Positions 10,890 through 23,106 of a stretch of 64,000 bases of DNA are shown in pieces. How positions within the stretch are numbered: position 1 is the first letter of the stretch; each line of letters starts with the position of its first letter. The notes beneath the pieces were generated by a model. The model saw nothing but the letters and a program-made list of their open reading frames with translations, did no database searches and had not been told where the DNA came from. The stretch is taken from contig NW_026251785.1 in the NCBI RefSeq assembly GCF_025024155.1, positions 105,005 to 169,004 of the forward strand, written 5' to 3'. Origin of the DNA: Gamsiella multidivaricata. Its lineage: Eukaryota; Mortierellomycota; Mortierellomycetes; Mortierellales; Mortierellaceae. The translations under genes were made by a program, and so were the position numbers.

Positions 10890-13197
10890 TGTCCCCGGCA
10901 TAGGGGGGGAAAACAGCGCGGCAGAGGCGGTGGTTTGTTTATCTCTTCATAATCCTTTGAACCCCGCAAAGAAGAATATTTATTTATATTGTCTTATTGT
11001 TTTATTGTTTTATCTCGTACTCGCTCGCTCCTTCTACATGCAGCACTCCACTCCACTCGACCTCTCCATCCTCCCCTCTCGTCTTTCCCCCTCCCTTCTT
11101 TCCCTCTCTCCTTCTCTCCTTCTCTCCTTCTCTCCATCTTGCGCGAGCTTGATATATTACACGCGGTCGTTTAACTACCATAATCAGGTCATCAAAAACT
11201 GCTCTGTGGACCGTCGAGCAGAGCAACCAACAGAGAACAGGGCGTATAGTTTAGTCCAGTCCATGTACAACCTTGCGCAGGAACACATTAGAAAGCAGCC
11301 TGGCTGCCCTGTCAAGAAACGATCACAACTGGGAGCCACAAGAAAAGAGAGAGAGAGAGGAACAAGGTGCTCGTGTCCACTGGTTGGTTCACGTCTCAGC
11401 CGTAGAAAACGCAGAATGGCCTTTCTCGAGTTGAGGCAATTATTAATTTCATGTGCATGGTTCAGTATGCGATTGTGAGGACGGATCCGAAGCCAGAGTC
11501 AAAGATAAAAAAAAAAAAAAAAAAAAGTGCATCCCCTCCTGAGCCATTGCGTGTGGTACACGGACGGTTGTACTTCCGTAGATTTGGGATTGCATTTGGG
11601 ATTTTAAAGCCGCTGCCTGCACCCACATCAATTGACCCTGAGGCATGTAAGAAAAAAAAATAATAATAATGCAAATGCACTATAGGACTTTGAACAAAGA
11701 AACGGACACGCCACGAGGCACGCGCATACTCAACTCTCTCTCTTTTTACTTTTGCAGAATGGTGTGTTTGTGCTCTCAAGGACACACCCTTCCCTTCCCC
11801 TCTGGTTGGTATTTCCATGTTGTGCTTGAGTTTTTTTTTTTTTTTGTTTTGACCCTGAGAATTCCCTGCGTCCGTACGCGGTCCTCGGTCGGATTTCGCA
11901 CAAGGTTTTTTTTTTTTTTTTTTTTGTTTGTGGCCTGCGAATCTTTTTTAAAAATACGAACGAATTCAAACGAGTCCTGAGCCAAGAACCAGAAAAAAAA
12001 ATCCTAATCCCCCCAATCTGCAAACGACAACAACTTGGACAAAGAATTCATATCCCGCGCAACAATCACAACTGGCTTTTTTTTTACCCTTCTCGCTCGC
12101 TTTTTTGGGAGGACCGTCGAGTACCATCCAGATCGCGGTCAGGAACCCCTCCCCATATAGGATCATCAAACCCCATGTACCAACGTTTCTATTTTGGACA
12201 GATCCGTGTCAAGGAAAAACAACAACAAAAAAAAAACGTATATATCAGACGGGGCTGTTCTACCTGAATCCAGAAAACCAATAAGATATAAAAATGGTCC
12301 AGTAAAGCAGTAATCGCGTGCAACGTACAAAAAAAAAGGACGAGAGTTTGGTCTTTTTCAAGAGTTCTTCCACGGCTTCCATGAACGACCATGCTTTACA
12401 GACCAAGAAACGTTCTGGACCCAGACGCGACATGGTCTTTTTTTTTGCTGGACATGGCTAACATTACCCGGGCTACTGTCCTATTGCTGATCCCCCTCCC
12501 CCCCTCTTCAATGATCGCTTGGTAATGATGATTGGATCAAGCAAAATTAAAAAAATCCAAAAAAAAAAAAAGAAAAACCAGAGGTGTCTTCGTGAGGATG
12601 AGAGAGGACCCTTCACGTTTTACGGCGGTAGCGTTTTCGTTATCGTTATTTGTTTGATGTTGACACGATCAAGGCGTTTTTTTTTTTTTGGACTTGCTCT
12701 TTCTATCCGCGTTTGGTCGGTTTTTGCCGGCCCACGGCTATTGTGCTATTGTGTGTGTGATTTATTTTTTATTTTTTTCGGACAAATTACAAAGGAGACA
12801 GATCCGCGTGCATGCATTCCTGCAGATCTGTTGCTGGGGAGACGAAAATAATAGGACGAGGGAGGGGGGACGAACCGGCCGAATTGAGACGTTCGTTGCA
12901 AAACGCGCGCGTCATTTTATGCTTTTTTTCAAATCTCTCGAGAGGCGTCGCGCACAATCCCCCCACCGCCTCGCATAAATTGGTTTAGTGCTCATTTTCA
13001 TTATCTTTGTGGTGAGAAGATCATTCGAGGGGCTAGCCTATGAAGGGGACGTGATGACGAAGATGAAGATGGTGATGATGATGATGATGATGATACATGC
13101 GCACAGGTAGTAAGCTGGAGAAAAATCTATCTTTATTCTAAAGGGGGGTTTTCCCTCCAGGGTTATCGCGCGCGCCTAGGGGGGGAGACATACCCGC
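10890..13197. other. Gene-free region of about 2.3 kb
   Basis: Upstream sequence of ornithine decarboxylase and 3' flank of the phosphate transporter. It contains CT-rich blocks (11035-11140), many A or T runs (about 11508-11526, 11830-11845, 11906-11925, 12558-12572, 12677-12690) and short hydrophobic or basic frames produced by those runs. I see no protein motif, tRNA or repeat family. A TTTATT at about 13132 may be the polyadenylation signal (AATAAA on the minus strand) of the transporter. Confidence 0.5.
13072..13094. repeat. GAT trinucleotide microsatellite
   Basis: Uninterrupted GAT units about 105 bp beyond the stop codon of the transporter gene, so within or just after its 3' UTR. 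Confidence 0.9.
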
Positions 13198-16116
13198 CTA
13201 CCATCCAGACAACGTCATGAGAGTGTAGCCTAGGGTCACAACCGTAACACAGGCCACGACACTCGATGGTACACCGACCTTCAAAAAGTCACCGGTGCTC
13301 AGGTACGGCTGACCCATCTCGTCCTCCATCATGATCGCATTCATATTCGGGAACCCAGACACTGGCAAGCCCATGGCTCCAGAGCACATCAACGCTGCGG
13401 ACTATTCAGCGCATAGATAAAAAAAACGTGAAAGAGCAAATAGCAAATGAAAGATAAAGGCCTAGTCAGTATTTAGACCGTTGCAGACATTCTGATAATG
13501 AAATTCATTGCATCTTCCTCAAAGGGCGAAAAAAAAAAACTGCATATACAGCTTACCATAACCAAAAGGCGTGGGTGAGGATCCGGCAGTGTGGCACCAA
13601 CTTGCGCCACGATCGGGAGGATGATCAGCGCACCAACAGTATGGGAGATAAACGTTGTGACCACCAGGACCAAGATCGCAAAGACGCAGCAGACCATAAA
13701 CACAGACATGTCCTTGACATAGTCCTGCACACCCATTGCGATAATGTGAAGCAACCCGGACGATTCCACAGCCTTCCCAAGTGCGATGCCTCCCATGGCA
13801 AGGATGATGACCGTCCACAAAAAGTTGTTAAAGTCCTCCTTGGTGAGGATGCCCGTTCCAAAGAACGCGAGGAGCGGGATGACGGCGATCAATCCCATAT
13901 CCCCAAACAGCCATTCGAGGTGATGTTCAAAGCACCATAAAACGATCGTAATTGCCGTGATGCTGCAGACAAAGATCTGGGTCTTGGTAATAGGATCCTT
14001 GGTTGAGCGAATGATGCTGATCGTGGGCGTGCTGTTAGATGGTCGATAGACCTGGAGCAAGAGACCCCAGATCGCCAGATCGCATGCTAGACACACAGGA
14101 AGGGCGACCAGAAACCATTCAAGCCAACTTGGCGCCGGACTCATGTACTCGATGGCGATAATGTTTTGGGGCGAGCTGATCGGGGATGCCATGCCACCGA
14201 CATTTGACGCCAAAGCGATCCCGAGAATCAAACACTTTGCAAACGGGGATCCTGGTGGAAGGGTACGCAGGATGGGCTGTTGAAAGAAATGGGTAAGTAT
14301 CTAGCAAACTCATTGTGAAAAATGGAGAAGCTCTTGGGGCCCTACCTGAATCAACGAAAAGCAGAGTACAGGAGCTGCGACGTTGCTGATCCACATACTG
14401 GCAACGGTGGCAACAAGCATGTGGGCCAGCAACACAGCGCTTGGACGGGTACCTGCCCTCGATAGGACAACTGTAGCCATGGCCTTGGCAATGTGGAACT
14501 TTCTCATCGCAGCAGCGACCGCGAATCCACCGAGGAGCAGCATGATCACAGGCGAAAACATGAGCGAGAAGATTTTTTTAGTAGCGGCTTGAGCATCTAG
14601 TCGTATATGATCTTCGCCATCGTCCCGCATCACTCGCAGCATCGCGACCAAGAGTGGCACCAGTAGCGAAGTGACAAACAGTGGCATAGCCTAGGACATG
14701 CAAAGACATAATCGTCCGAGCCCGTTTAGTTGGTCACCATTGCAGATAGATAGATCTAACAGGCGCCAGAGGGATGTGCTCTTACCTCTGTTGCCCAGAG
14801 AAGTGAGGCGAAGATGAGGATGGCAAAGCAGTTTTGCTGTTCGGGCTCATCAAAGAGACTCACGTTGAGGAGAGCGATAAAGATACAGCAGCAGAAAGCC
14901 ATTAAGAGAACGTTCCCGGTGAAGTACTTTGGTAGCACAATCAAATCAGACTGTGTCCTCAAAGGGACAGGCTCTTCCTGAAGCACCGGCAGGGGGCCAA
15001 CGCTAACGGCCTGGCTCTTGCGCTCCGCCTCGATCATATCTCTCCAGATCGTGTTGCGCTTCCAAAATATGTGGTCCTCAAGATACGTCCCAAGCGATCG
15101 CTTGGCCAACTCAAGGTCACCGCCTGCGAAAATCCGTGCATAGATGCCGGTGACATGATCGATCTGCTGCTGCAGCTTGGCTGTAGTCTCGCTCAAGAAC
15201 GGATAGGCCTGGAAGATGACTCGGTTCATGTCGATCGTCTTGGTGTCATTCTCCGAGCTTTTGTCGTACTTCTTGAGGGCCATGGAGGAACCTGTGCTGT
15301 TCAGTTTAACGTACGCTTGCAGCTCCGAGAGTTTGATAAATATCTCAATGCATCTGTGGCGAAAGTGCATTCCATCCTCCTCCACCTCTGACTCAAACCA
15401 AAGACTCTTACCGTCGTCTTCCTCGTTGGCCAATGCTAGGGCCGCATCGTGGCCCCAGGATCCTGACCTCACTTGGAGTGAACGACGACTTGCTCTGTTG
15501 TCCCATCGAGACCTTGTCCGCTTGGTGCTGTCACCCCCTGTCGAGGATCTTCTGTGGCCATTAAGGAGGGTGTCTGCTCTGCAGTAAAAAATATGTTCCA
15601 CATTCTGGATGTCCGAGACCAGTGCTTCAACCTCCGCATAGATTTCCTTCTCTTTTTTGTAATAAAACGACACGACATTGTCCAGCTCCACGCCAATTGA
15701 TGGTGAAGACGTATTGATGTTGACATGTGCTTTGGCGTTCGCGCGTGTGTTTGGCAATAGCAGACTCGTCGTTTCATTGGGTTCCTGGCTCTGGATTAAC
15801 AGCCCTGATTCGATATCGTCCTTTGACGCCACCAAGTCCTTTTTGACTTTGTATATGATTTTTTTGAGATTCGAGCATCTATCCCGGGCTCCGTCAAAAA
15901 TGACATGAAGCGATGAGTATGAGGCGGTGATGAAGTTCATGCTGACATTGACATTGACATTGACTTTTTTTTTTTTTTTTTTTTTTTTCTTGGTGGAATG
16001 AATGCGAACAAGAGATGAGCTTGCGCAGTATTTGACCGGCAGCCCCAACCGTTTTGCACTAGTAGGCTGCACATTCGGGGGACCAGGTTGAACTGGAGCT
16101 GGTGCGAGAACTTCAT
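13198..16116 (-). CDS. SPX-domain low-affinity phosphate transporter (Pho87/Pho90/Pho91 type)
   Basis: Exons 15940-14786, 14690-14346, 14276-13557 and 13401-13198 join in phase 0 to give 807 residues if translation starts at 15940. Residues 1-300 are an SPX domain that senses inositol pyrophosphates: SNLKKIIYKVKKDL, LDNVVSFYYKKEKEIY, IKLSELQAYVKLNSTG and ALKKYDK are visible. The rest is an SLC13-type permease with about 12 membrane helices, including SNVAAPVLCFSLIQ, SNVGGMASPISSPQNI and GLPVSGFPN. It should bring phosphate across the plasma or vacuolar membrane. The canonical SPX start, MKFSHQLQFNLVP, is encoded at 16116-16078 in another frame, upstream of a T run and a repeated GTCAAT stretch. 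A first exon there is likely, but its junction is unclear, so the N-terminus (about 30 residues) is unresolved. Confidence 0.88.
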
Positions 16117-17337
16117 CGGTGTGACCCGGAATGACGAGCGCGGAGAACGCTATGGTGTTATGAGGGTATTCGAGTAAAATCAAAAACAGAGCACAAGGCC
16201 TGACTGTTGGCGATGGACGAGCGCACCGCCCCTGCTTTGTATGGCGGGACAATTCTCGAGATGTTCATCGTCGTTTCGCTCTTCCCATTCCCGGTGCTCA
16301 GGGAGGGCGCTTTGAGCGTGTATAGGCTTGCGTGCACACTGGAGAGCTGATCAGAGTACCTGGTACCCCGTGTCCAGGATCACTACGAACAATGGTCCCA
16401 CACCACTGACGCCTAAAAAAAAAAAAAAAAAAGCGAGAGAGACAAAAGGACAAAAGAACGAAATGTACCAAACGCATCTGGTCATAAGCATAGACTACCA
16501 TGCGTAAAAAGAGCGGAACATCTTATTCCTCTGCTGCTTGTAGACCCGTGGCCGGTTGAACATGACTCGACTGCCATTGAGAAGATCTTTGATCCGACCA
16601 GGTCCAGACGAATGTGAGACACATGTGCGCTTCTCCTGGTCATAGACTGGATGGCGCAGCGCACCCTGCGCTGCCTTTGCGTCAGCGTGTAGAGCGCATG
16701 TGAGTCTTGTCCACAGGCATGGGTCTAGTGCCTTGTTTTGGGGCTGCAGGTGTCTGAGAGTGCATGCCGGTGTATTTCGCCTCCCGGAGCAGAGGCTAAA
16801 AATGAGATTGGGCATTATTCAGTCTTCCAGAGGGTGCGTATTCTTTGGCTCGTGGACAGCACCTTCCATATTTGAGCATTGAGACCGACGTGTGCCTCAT
16901 TAGTGGAACGATGGGCCAGTTTTACCTTTCCCCCTCTCTCCAGCCAATGGAAAAAGGAGTAGGTCGACTCAATCTTCACTGGGCCCCCTCCCCCTCTCAC
17001 ACGGCCAGTGGACCCTCGGCTTTTTTTTTTTTTCATTTTTTCATTTTTTCATTTTCTTTTGGTCTTGTGGATAAACAGTGTGTTCCGCCCCTATGGAGAG
17101 ACAGGGTCAGCAACCGCACAGGGAGCAACGAAAATCCGAGAGTCGTGCTTTTCTCTTGCGCAGGCGTGTCGGAAAAGTCGCTGTACAGACACATTCGAGA
17201 CCAGGCTGTTGCAGTATAACAGTATTAACAGTATAATAGACAGCCAACAACAGAGAAGATCCGCGAGGAGCTGCCACAGCCCAGACAGACAGATGCCTGT
17301 ACTCTACTCACCCACACTCTTGAACCCACCTATTCAT

Positions 17338-17375
<38 letters not shown>

Positions 17376-18942
17376 GAGGTCGACTCAACCTCTGACGTAT
17401 CGCACACTACGCAGGATCATGAGTAGCAAGCACGAGGGGAGGAGGAGGAGGAGGAGGAGGAAGATGGCCAAGAACCATTGTGTTCGCATGGACAGAGTGT
17501 GCCGAACCTTGTTTGTCTCATCACCAGCGAAGCATACATAATTCAGCACGTCCAATGCAGGGTTCCAAGGACGAGAAGCAGCCTGTAAACTAAGAAATAG
17601 TCGATAGGAACAACGATGGACAGAAAAGATGCCCGAGGTTTAATGACAGACCTGGGTAAACTTGTCCTCGTGGACAGCAGATAGACACGATAAGCGAATA
17701 TAAGCCAAGCGAAAATTTTGACAGATGGACAAAATAACGTTTCTGGGCTTTGGGTTGGGGTCGGGTTTTGTTTGGTTCGAGCAAGAGAGCAATAATATTC
17801 ACGTTTATTTTTGTTTTAGCCTGGAACTATCCTCTTGAGGTGCGGCATTTTTTTTTTCTCTTGCTTTCGATATGATAATGATGCAGTTGCTCGGTACCGA
17901 GGGATTTATCCACGGTCGGCCAAAAGGAAAAGTATGCTCCCGTTTACGCTTATTCCCCGCCTTTTGGTGTTGACCGGTGCTCATATCGCCACTCGTGAAG
18001 CTACAGCGAGCGCACGGAAGAGAAGGAGGAGTCTGTCGAGGATGCTGGTGATGTAGTCAGTGCTGCACCAAGAAAAAAACGAGACCACATTTTTGTGTTC
18101 GCTTGGCCAAAAAGCGGAGAGATGTGAGCAACGATCCGAAAGACACAACACAAAACATCTCTGATGAGCCATGGTATCAAACACCTTTTTATTGTTTAGA
18201 TATTTCTTGGTGACACCCTGCGCAGAACCCAGGATCCCTTTGTTGCGCTGGCGGAGGACCGCAGTGGTGCCCCTCTGGGTTTGCTACAGGCTGTAGCGAA
18301 GAGGGCGGGTGATTAGGAGAGGTGGGTGAGGAAGCGAATTCGTCGTCATCGTGGGATGAAGGTCTTTCTTGGCACGGAAGAGGAAAGCGCTAGTCTGGTT
18401 GGGTGAGAAACGAGCCCCTCTGGGTCCGTCCCAATAGGAGTCCGGGCTATATTGCATTCATTTTATTTGACTTGATTGTGATGACTGATTGCGAAGGGGA
18501 GGGGAGGGGAGGACAGGCAGGATGAGCAAAGGCTGGAGAGGGGACTATTCCCAAACTGTATTGCATTGTATTGCGTGGTGCGGTGTGGTGCTCTCATTTG
18601 CTCCCCCTTTTGTTTGCGTTTGTACTGGTCCGCCGGTGATTTGGTTATTTTTTGTCCTGCTGCTCCAATTTATCCATTTCGCACTCCTCCCGCCCTGCTC
18701 TCCCCCTCTATAGACACCCTCGGCGACTGCAATCCTCGGTAAAAATCAAAAGAGGGACACCCAGGCGGTCCAGATTTGTCCAAGCTGGTCAGTTGGACAG
18801 CCCGCCCTCCCCCCTCAGCTAGCCCGAAAGAACTCAGTAATCTCTCCCCATATATTATCCCAACAAAGAGCAGTTTTCCTCCTCCGCCCCGCTCTTCTCT
18901 TCTCTTCTCTTTTCTTTCTTTCTCTTTTCTTTCCTTCTCTTT

Positions 18943-18991
<49 letters not shown>

Positions 18992-19271
18992 CCACTCATT
19001 CCCTCTTCTCTTTTCCACTGATCACTCGCCCTCCACGCCCCCCACACCCTCCACTGCTCCCTCCCTCCCTCTCTCTCCCCTCCCCTTCCCCCTCCCTACA
19101 CATGAGACTCTGCTGATTTTCTCTCTCTCTCTCTGTCTCTCTGTCTCTCTGTCTCTCTATCTCTATCTTTCCTCCTCGCCTGCTCACCTGCTCGCCTGCT
19201 CGCCTTCTCGCCTTCTTCCCCTTCTTGCTTATTCCTAATCGCCAGTCGCCCGCAGAGGACAAGGAAATATA
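16117..19271. other. Divergent intergenic region of about 3.1 kb
   Basis: It lies between the 5' ends of the transporter (-) and velvet gene (+). Contents are promoter-like CT tracts, a CT repeat at about 17337-17372, a GAG repeat at about 17438-17462, a T run near 17021-17035 and several purine/pyrimidine-asymmetric blocks. A plus-strand TATA-like TATAT at about 18850 precedes the velvet gene. Small frames here are basic or Ser-rich products of the repeats. No tRNA or domain is seen. Confidence 0.5.
18945..18988. repeat. CT dinucleotide tract
   Basis: A long CT repeat about 290 bp upstream of the velvet start codon, followed by more CT-rich sequence to 19200. Such pyrimidine tracts recur before many genes in this window and probably belong to the promoter or 5' UTR. 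Confidence 0.9.
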
Positions 19272-21388
19272 ATGGTCAAGTCTGCGTCCTCGACACCCTA
19301 CTGCTTCGTCAGTGGCCAGACCGATAAATCTAAGGTTGCCTCATCGTACGTAAAAATTATCCTGGTATCCCCGGATAAATGTCGATAGCTGCCTCGTCAA
19401 AACCTTCGCATCCATTTATGGCACCCTCCCTTCGCCCTGCAAATCACACCCATGGCATGACCCGAGCACGAATGACGCCCACACTCTGTTCCCCTCGCTA
19501 ACAACACCGCCCCCCTTCCTTCCCTTCTAGATCGAAATATGTCCTCACCCTCCGCCAACAGCCACAGCGCGCAAAGGTCTGTGGGATGAAGGAGCGCGAC
19601 CGTCGCCCCATCGACCCGCCCCCCATTGTCCAGATCAAGCTGGCTGACCCTGCCTCCGACAGAAACAAGTATGTCCTCCTCCGGTTCAATGCCAGCCCAG
19701 AGGGCCGAGTGCCGAATGCTGAATGCCAAGTCACGTCTCCTAACGTCCTTTTTTCCTTTTCTCTCGTTCTCTCTTCATTTCCTTGGATCAACAGGGACTA
19801 TCTCCAAAGCCCGTATCTCTTCATGTGTTGCAATCTCGTCCATGCCGACGATCCCTTGGGCGAGATCGTCGCCCCTGCACACCGCGCCCTCGCCGGCACC
19901 GTCGTCTCCTCCCTCAACCGCCTCAAGGACGTCGACAACTCCGACGGCGGCTTCTTCGTCTTTGGCGACATGTCCGTCCGCATCGAGGGCCGCTTCTCTC
20001 TGCGGATGACGCTCTTTGAGCTCATTGAGGGCCAGGTCGTCCACGTCATGACCACCGTCTCCAACCCCTTCACGGTCTACTCCTCCAAGACCTTCCCCGG
20101 CATGTCCGAATCCACCTTCCTGTCCAGGAGCTTCTCAGATCAGGGCGTCCGCATCCGCATCCGCAAGGACCACCACGTCAAGCCCAAGAAGCCCATCGCC
20201 AGCGACACCGTCGATGGCTCCATGCACAGCCCCCCCTCCTCATGCCACGAGGCCGAGCATAGCGACAACGACATGGACATACACCACCAGGCCAAGCGGT
20301 CCCGGCCTTCGGTCCATGCCTGCGACGATGCTGCATACCCCGTGCAGGGCCATGCGAGCACGCACCATGTGGCCATTGCCGCACGCCCCAAACATACAGA
20401 GGCGCGCTACTCCTTGTCAGAGCCCGTCGACCGCAGCCCTCCTTCCTCGCCACACACACATCTGGCTCAGGATCCGGCACCCTCTCGTCCTCGTCACAAC
20501 CCCTACGCACCTGAGGAGGCCCCTAGACGCTTCGGCGGTTGCTCCTCTTCAGAGCAGCACCCATACTACAGTAGCCCTAGCAGGCCTCCGTACTATGACA
20601 GCCAACCGTACTACCGTCATGAACACGGTTATCATCCTCACCCGAGCTACTGCTCCGGCAGTCCAAGGCAACACCCGTACTCTCTAGAGCACCACCGTCG
20701 CCTCTCCTCCACTGCCGGACCGGGTTACCCTCACCACCACCCTTCCCACGAGTATGGCTACTATTCGGAGGGATCTTCTTCCTCCTATGCCTATGCTCCG
20801 TCTTATCCAATGGGCGCTGCTCATTCGTCTTCTCCCTCTTCCTCACCTTCCTCGTCTGTACATAACTTTCCTCGTCATCCTCACTGCCACTCGTCTGTCC
20901 CTCCTCATCCTTATTCACTCGTGCATGCTGGCCGTCACGGGTTTCCGACTGCGTTGTTGAACGATCAAGAAATGGAGTTGGCCCCCGCTCCTGGTCCCCC
21001 AAGCCATGGTCATAGTCATGCTCACCATCCTCAAGGGCTCTGTCACAGCCGTACGCCATCCATGTCTTCCCAGCACAGTGACGGCAACTTTTCGCCGCCT
21101 CACCCTTTCTCGCCTTCTGAATCCGCACAGCAGCACCCACATGGTCAAGACGCCACCGCCACCGCCACTGCTGCGGCTGCGGCTGCTCGGGGAGAGTCGC
21201 CTATGATGATGTCGCCGCACATGGCAGCTTTGCCGTCGATCCTTCCCTCTTTGTCTAGGGCAGTTCATGGAGGTGAGAAGATCCAGTTGCCACCGATCCA
21301 CACGCTCTCGACACACTCTCCAACTGTGGCGTCTGCGTCTGTTCACCATCATTCGGAAGCACAGTACCACTCGTATGGACGCTCATAA
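19272..21388 (+). CDS. Velvet-family transcription regulator
   Basis: Three exons, 19272-19345, 19531-19668 and 19795-21388, join in phase to give 601 residues. The velvet domain spans about residues 25-203 and shows the family marks KYVLTLRQQPQRAKVCG, RRPIDPPPIVQIKL, SPYLFMCCNLV, FFVFGDMSVRIEGRFSLRM, HVMTTVSNPFTVYSSKTFPGM and STFLSRSFSDQGVRIRIRK. Velvet domains bind DNA and dimerise, and control development, spore formation and secondary metabolism. The C-terminal 400 residues are disordered, rich in His, Pro, Ser and Tyr, with an Ala run (about 530) and a PxxHxLS tail; this resembles no single Aspergillus member. It is closest in layout to VelB/VosA-like proteins, but subtype cannot be fixed. 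Intron 2 is a multiple of three, so retention would add 42 residues without a stop. AATAAA lies at about 21411. Confidence 0.93.
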
Positions 21389-22403
21389 GCATTCATCCTC
21401 ATAGAAATCTAATAAAAGAAAAAAAGAAAGAAAAACATGGATGTGTGAATGAGCATTCACTAGTAGTCTATTGGGCTTCATATATGCGAAAGAGAATGTG
21501 TTTTTGGTGTTGCAGACAGATGGGCTGAAAGCAGCGGCCTCTCGGACATTTTGTGTAAGCGGAACCATTGTGTCGCACAAGATTTAACTTTTAACGACAG
21601 GGTCGCGCGCCCCAAAGGATCTCGCGTCGTTTTTGCTTTTTGGTCATATAGAGTGGAGTGCATTTTGACCTCCAAGGCACCGACCGCTTCATTATGGCGC
21701 CTGAGGCCAGAAACGTCCCAAGTAGCGCGCGCAATAAGCTCATGTATAGACCCCGCCAACGATAATTGGATTGTACGTGACAAAAAAGACGCTCCCCCCA
21801 ATACGAATGTTATCCCCCGTATACCCTTACGTAAGTTTTCTCCGGCCGTCTCTACCGGAAATGTCTCCAGATATTTTTGGCGCTCTGTTCGTTGCAAACT
21901 CATGGATGGTTTTGATAAGGGTCGCGGAGAAGTATGCGAATCCCTTGGCCTGGTTGGAGCTTATCGAGTGGAAGGAGGTTTGCTTGTGCGTTACCGCAAA
22001 ATTTTTGGAGACTGTATGCCATGAGGTGTTGTGATCTTGATGCAGTTTTTTTAAGGAAAATGATGGCGGATGATCAATGTGGATGTTTGGGACGTACCCG
22101 ACAACTCCTCTTCTGTCATTATCGACAAAGAAACAGCTCGCATGATCAAGACCAGTCGACACTCATTGATGGAAACTTGCATGAATTGGTTTGATTGAAT
22201 TCCAATAAAGTCACGCACTTGACTTTGGTCATATTCCAAAATTATGAGTCACCATCACAGCTAAATAACTCTACATCCTCCATCCCTACCTTCCTTCATC
22301 CATCCTCTCATCAAGCAAGATCGCTACAGGAAGACAAACCCCCCCCCTCCTCCCTCATCACCGCCCTCTGGACACGAATCAGGACCGTCGGAAGTTGCCT
22401 TAT
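21389..22403. other. Intergenic region of about 1 kb, possible relics only
   Basis: Contains the velvet 3' UTR and a moderately coding-like but short frame on the plus strand (21771-22034) with a hydrophobic core and no recognised motif. An overlapping frame on the minus strand (21903-21478) looks equally plausible, so neither is called. The last 130 bp are CT-rich and form the GNAT gene promoter. Confidence 0.4.
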
Positions 22404-22913
22404 ATGAACCTTCGCCAAGCTGTTCCAGAGGATGCGCCCGTGCTCGCCGAGCTGGGCGCCCTCACGTTCACCCACACTTTTGGGCACATGTACACGCCCA
22501 AAGACCTGCAGGATTTCCTTACGACCACTTACACACTTGAGCAACATCTCAACCCGTTAACTGATTCCCGTGAATCGTTTTGGTTGCTGGAAGACGACAA
22601 TTGTCAGGCCCTGGCTTTCGGATGGGCCGGAGCGTGCAAGCTGCCTGTGCCTAACCTCGAATCCACCGCTGGCGAGATCAAACGCCTCTATGTGCACCCG
22701 GACCACCAAGGCAAGAATCTTGGCAGTCGTATACTCAAGAAAATGTTAGCCTGGCTGGAAGATGAGGGGTTCGGTCCCCTGTATATTGGTGTCTGGTCTG
22801 AGAACTATGGCGCACAACGCTTGTATGCCCGCTATGGCTTCGAGAAAGTCTGTGAGTATGAATTCGCGGTCGGCAACCACCGCGATCGCGAATTCATTTT
22901 CAAGCGTGCTTGA
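22404..22913 (+). CDS. GNAT-family N-acetyltransferase
   Basis: Single exon, 169 residues, starting MNLRQAVPEDAPVLAELG. The order of motifs is that of GNAT enzymes: the N-terminal beta1-alpha1 pattern, motif A IKRLYVHPDHQGKNLGSRIL with the acetyl-CoA pyrophosphate loop QGKNLG, and motif B IGVWSENYGAQRLYARYGF. It transfers an acetyl group from acetyl-CoA to an amine; the substrate is not predictable. The lack of introns and the compact form resemble bacterial RimI/YhbS-like proteins, so ancient transfer is possible but not shown. An upstream TTG is in frame but unlikely as a start. Confidence 0.88.
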   Translation: MNLRQAVPEDAPVLAELGALTFTHTFGHMYTPKDLQDFLTTTYTLEQHLNPLTDSRESFWLLEDDNCQALAFGWAGACKLPVPNLESTAGEIKRLYVHPDHQGKNLGSRILKKMLAWLEDEGFGPLYIGVWSENYGAQRLYARYGFEKVCEYEFAVGNHRDREFIFKRA

Positions 22914-22965
22914 TATTGTAGAATACGATCAAAAATAACAAACCAAATATCCAAATATAAAACAG

Positions 22966-23106
22966 AAGGTCCTTGCTTCCGATGACCTCAAGATCATATT
23001 CTACAGCTCGCAGACCGCAAAGATCAACGACGCGATCGAGAACATCTTTAACGGATGAAACGACAACATCTTCAACAGCAAGGAGGCAAAGGGTGGAGGA
23101 GTGTAA
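22966..23106 (+). pseudogene. Small coding relic with an internal stop
   Basis: Fifty bases after the GNAT stop, the plus strand reads KVLASDDLKIIFYSSQ then TAKINDAIENIFNG, a TGA at 23056-23058, then NDNIFNSKEAKGGGV and TAA. It follows an acceptor-like AACAG (22961-22965). Codon usage and composition look coding, and the segment around the stop repeats itself (ENIFNG / DNIFNS). It could be the last exon of a duplicated gene decayed in place. The parent family is not recognised. Confidence 0.35.

Noticed and set aside
10930..11478. Plus-strand frame of about 180 codons upstream of ODC
   Set aside because: It runs through CT repeats and purine runs, has no domain and no introns, and starts in poor context.
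7921..13094. Short tandem repeats considered as CRISPR-like arrays
   Set aside because: They are simple microsatellites without spacers, and the genome is eukaryotic.
13473..13557. Possible extension of transporter exon 3 through an acidic FEEDAMNFII stretch
   Set aside because: The donor GTAAGC at 13556 and the in-phase exon at 13401-13198, which carries the family-typical GLPVSGFPN, give a better protein.
21551..22034. Frames on both strands downstream of the velvet gene
   Set aside because: Two or three overlapping frames look equally plausible and none has a recognised motif or splice structure; listed only as a gap note.
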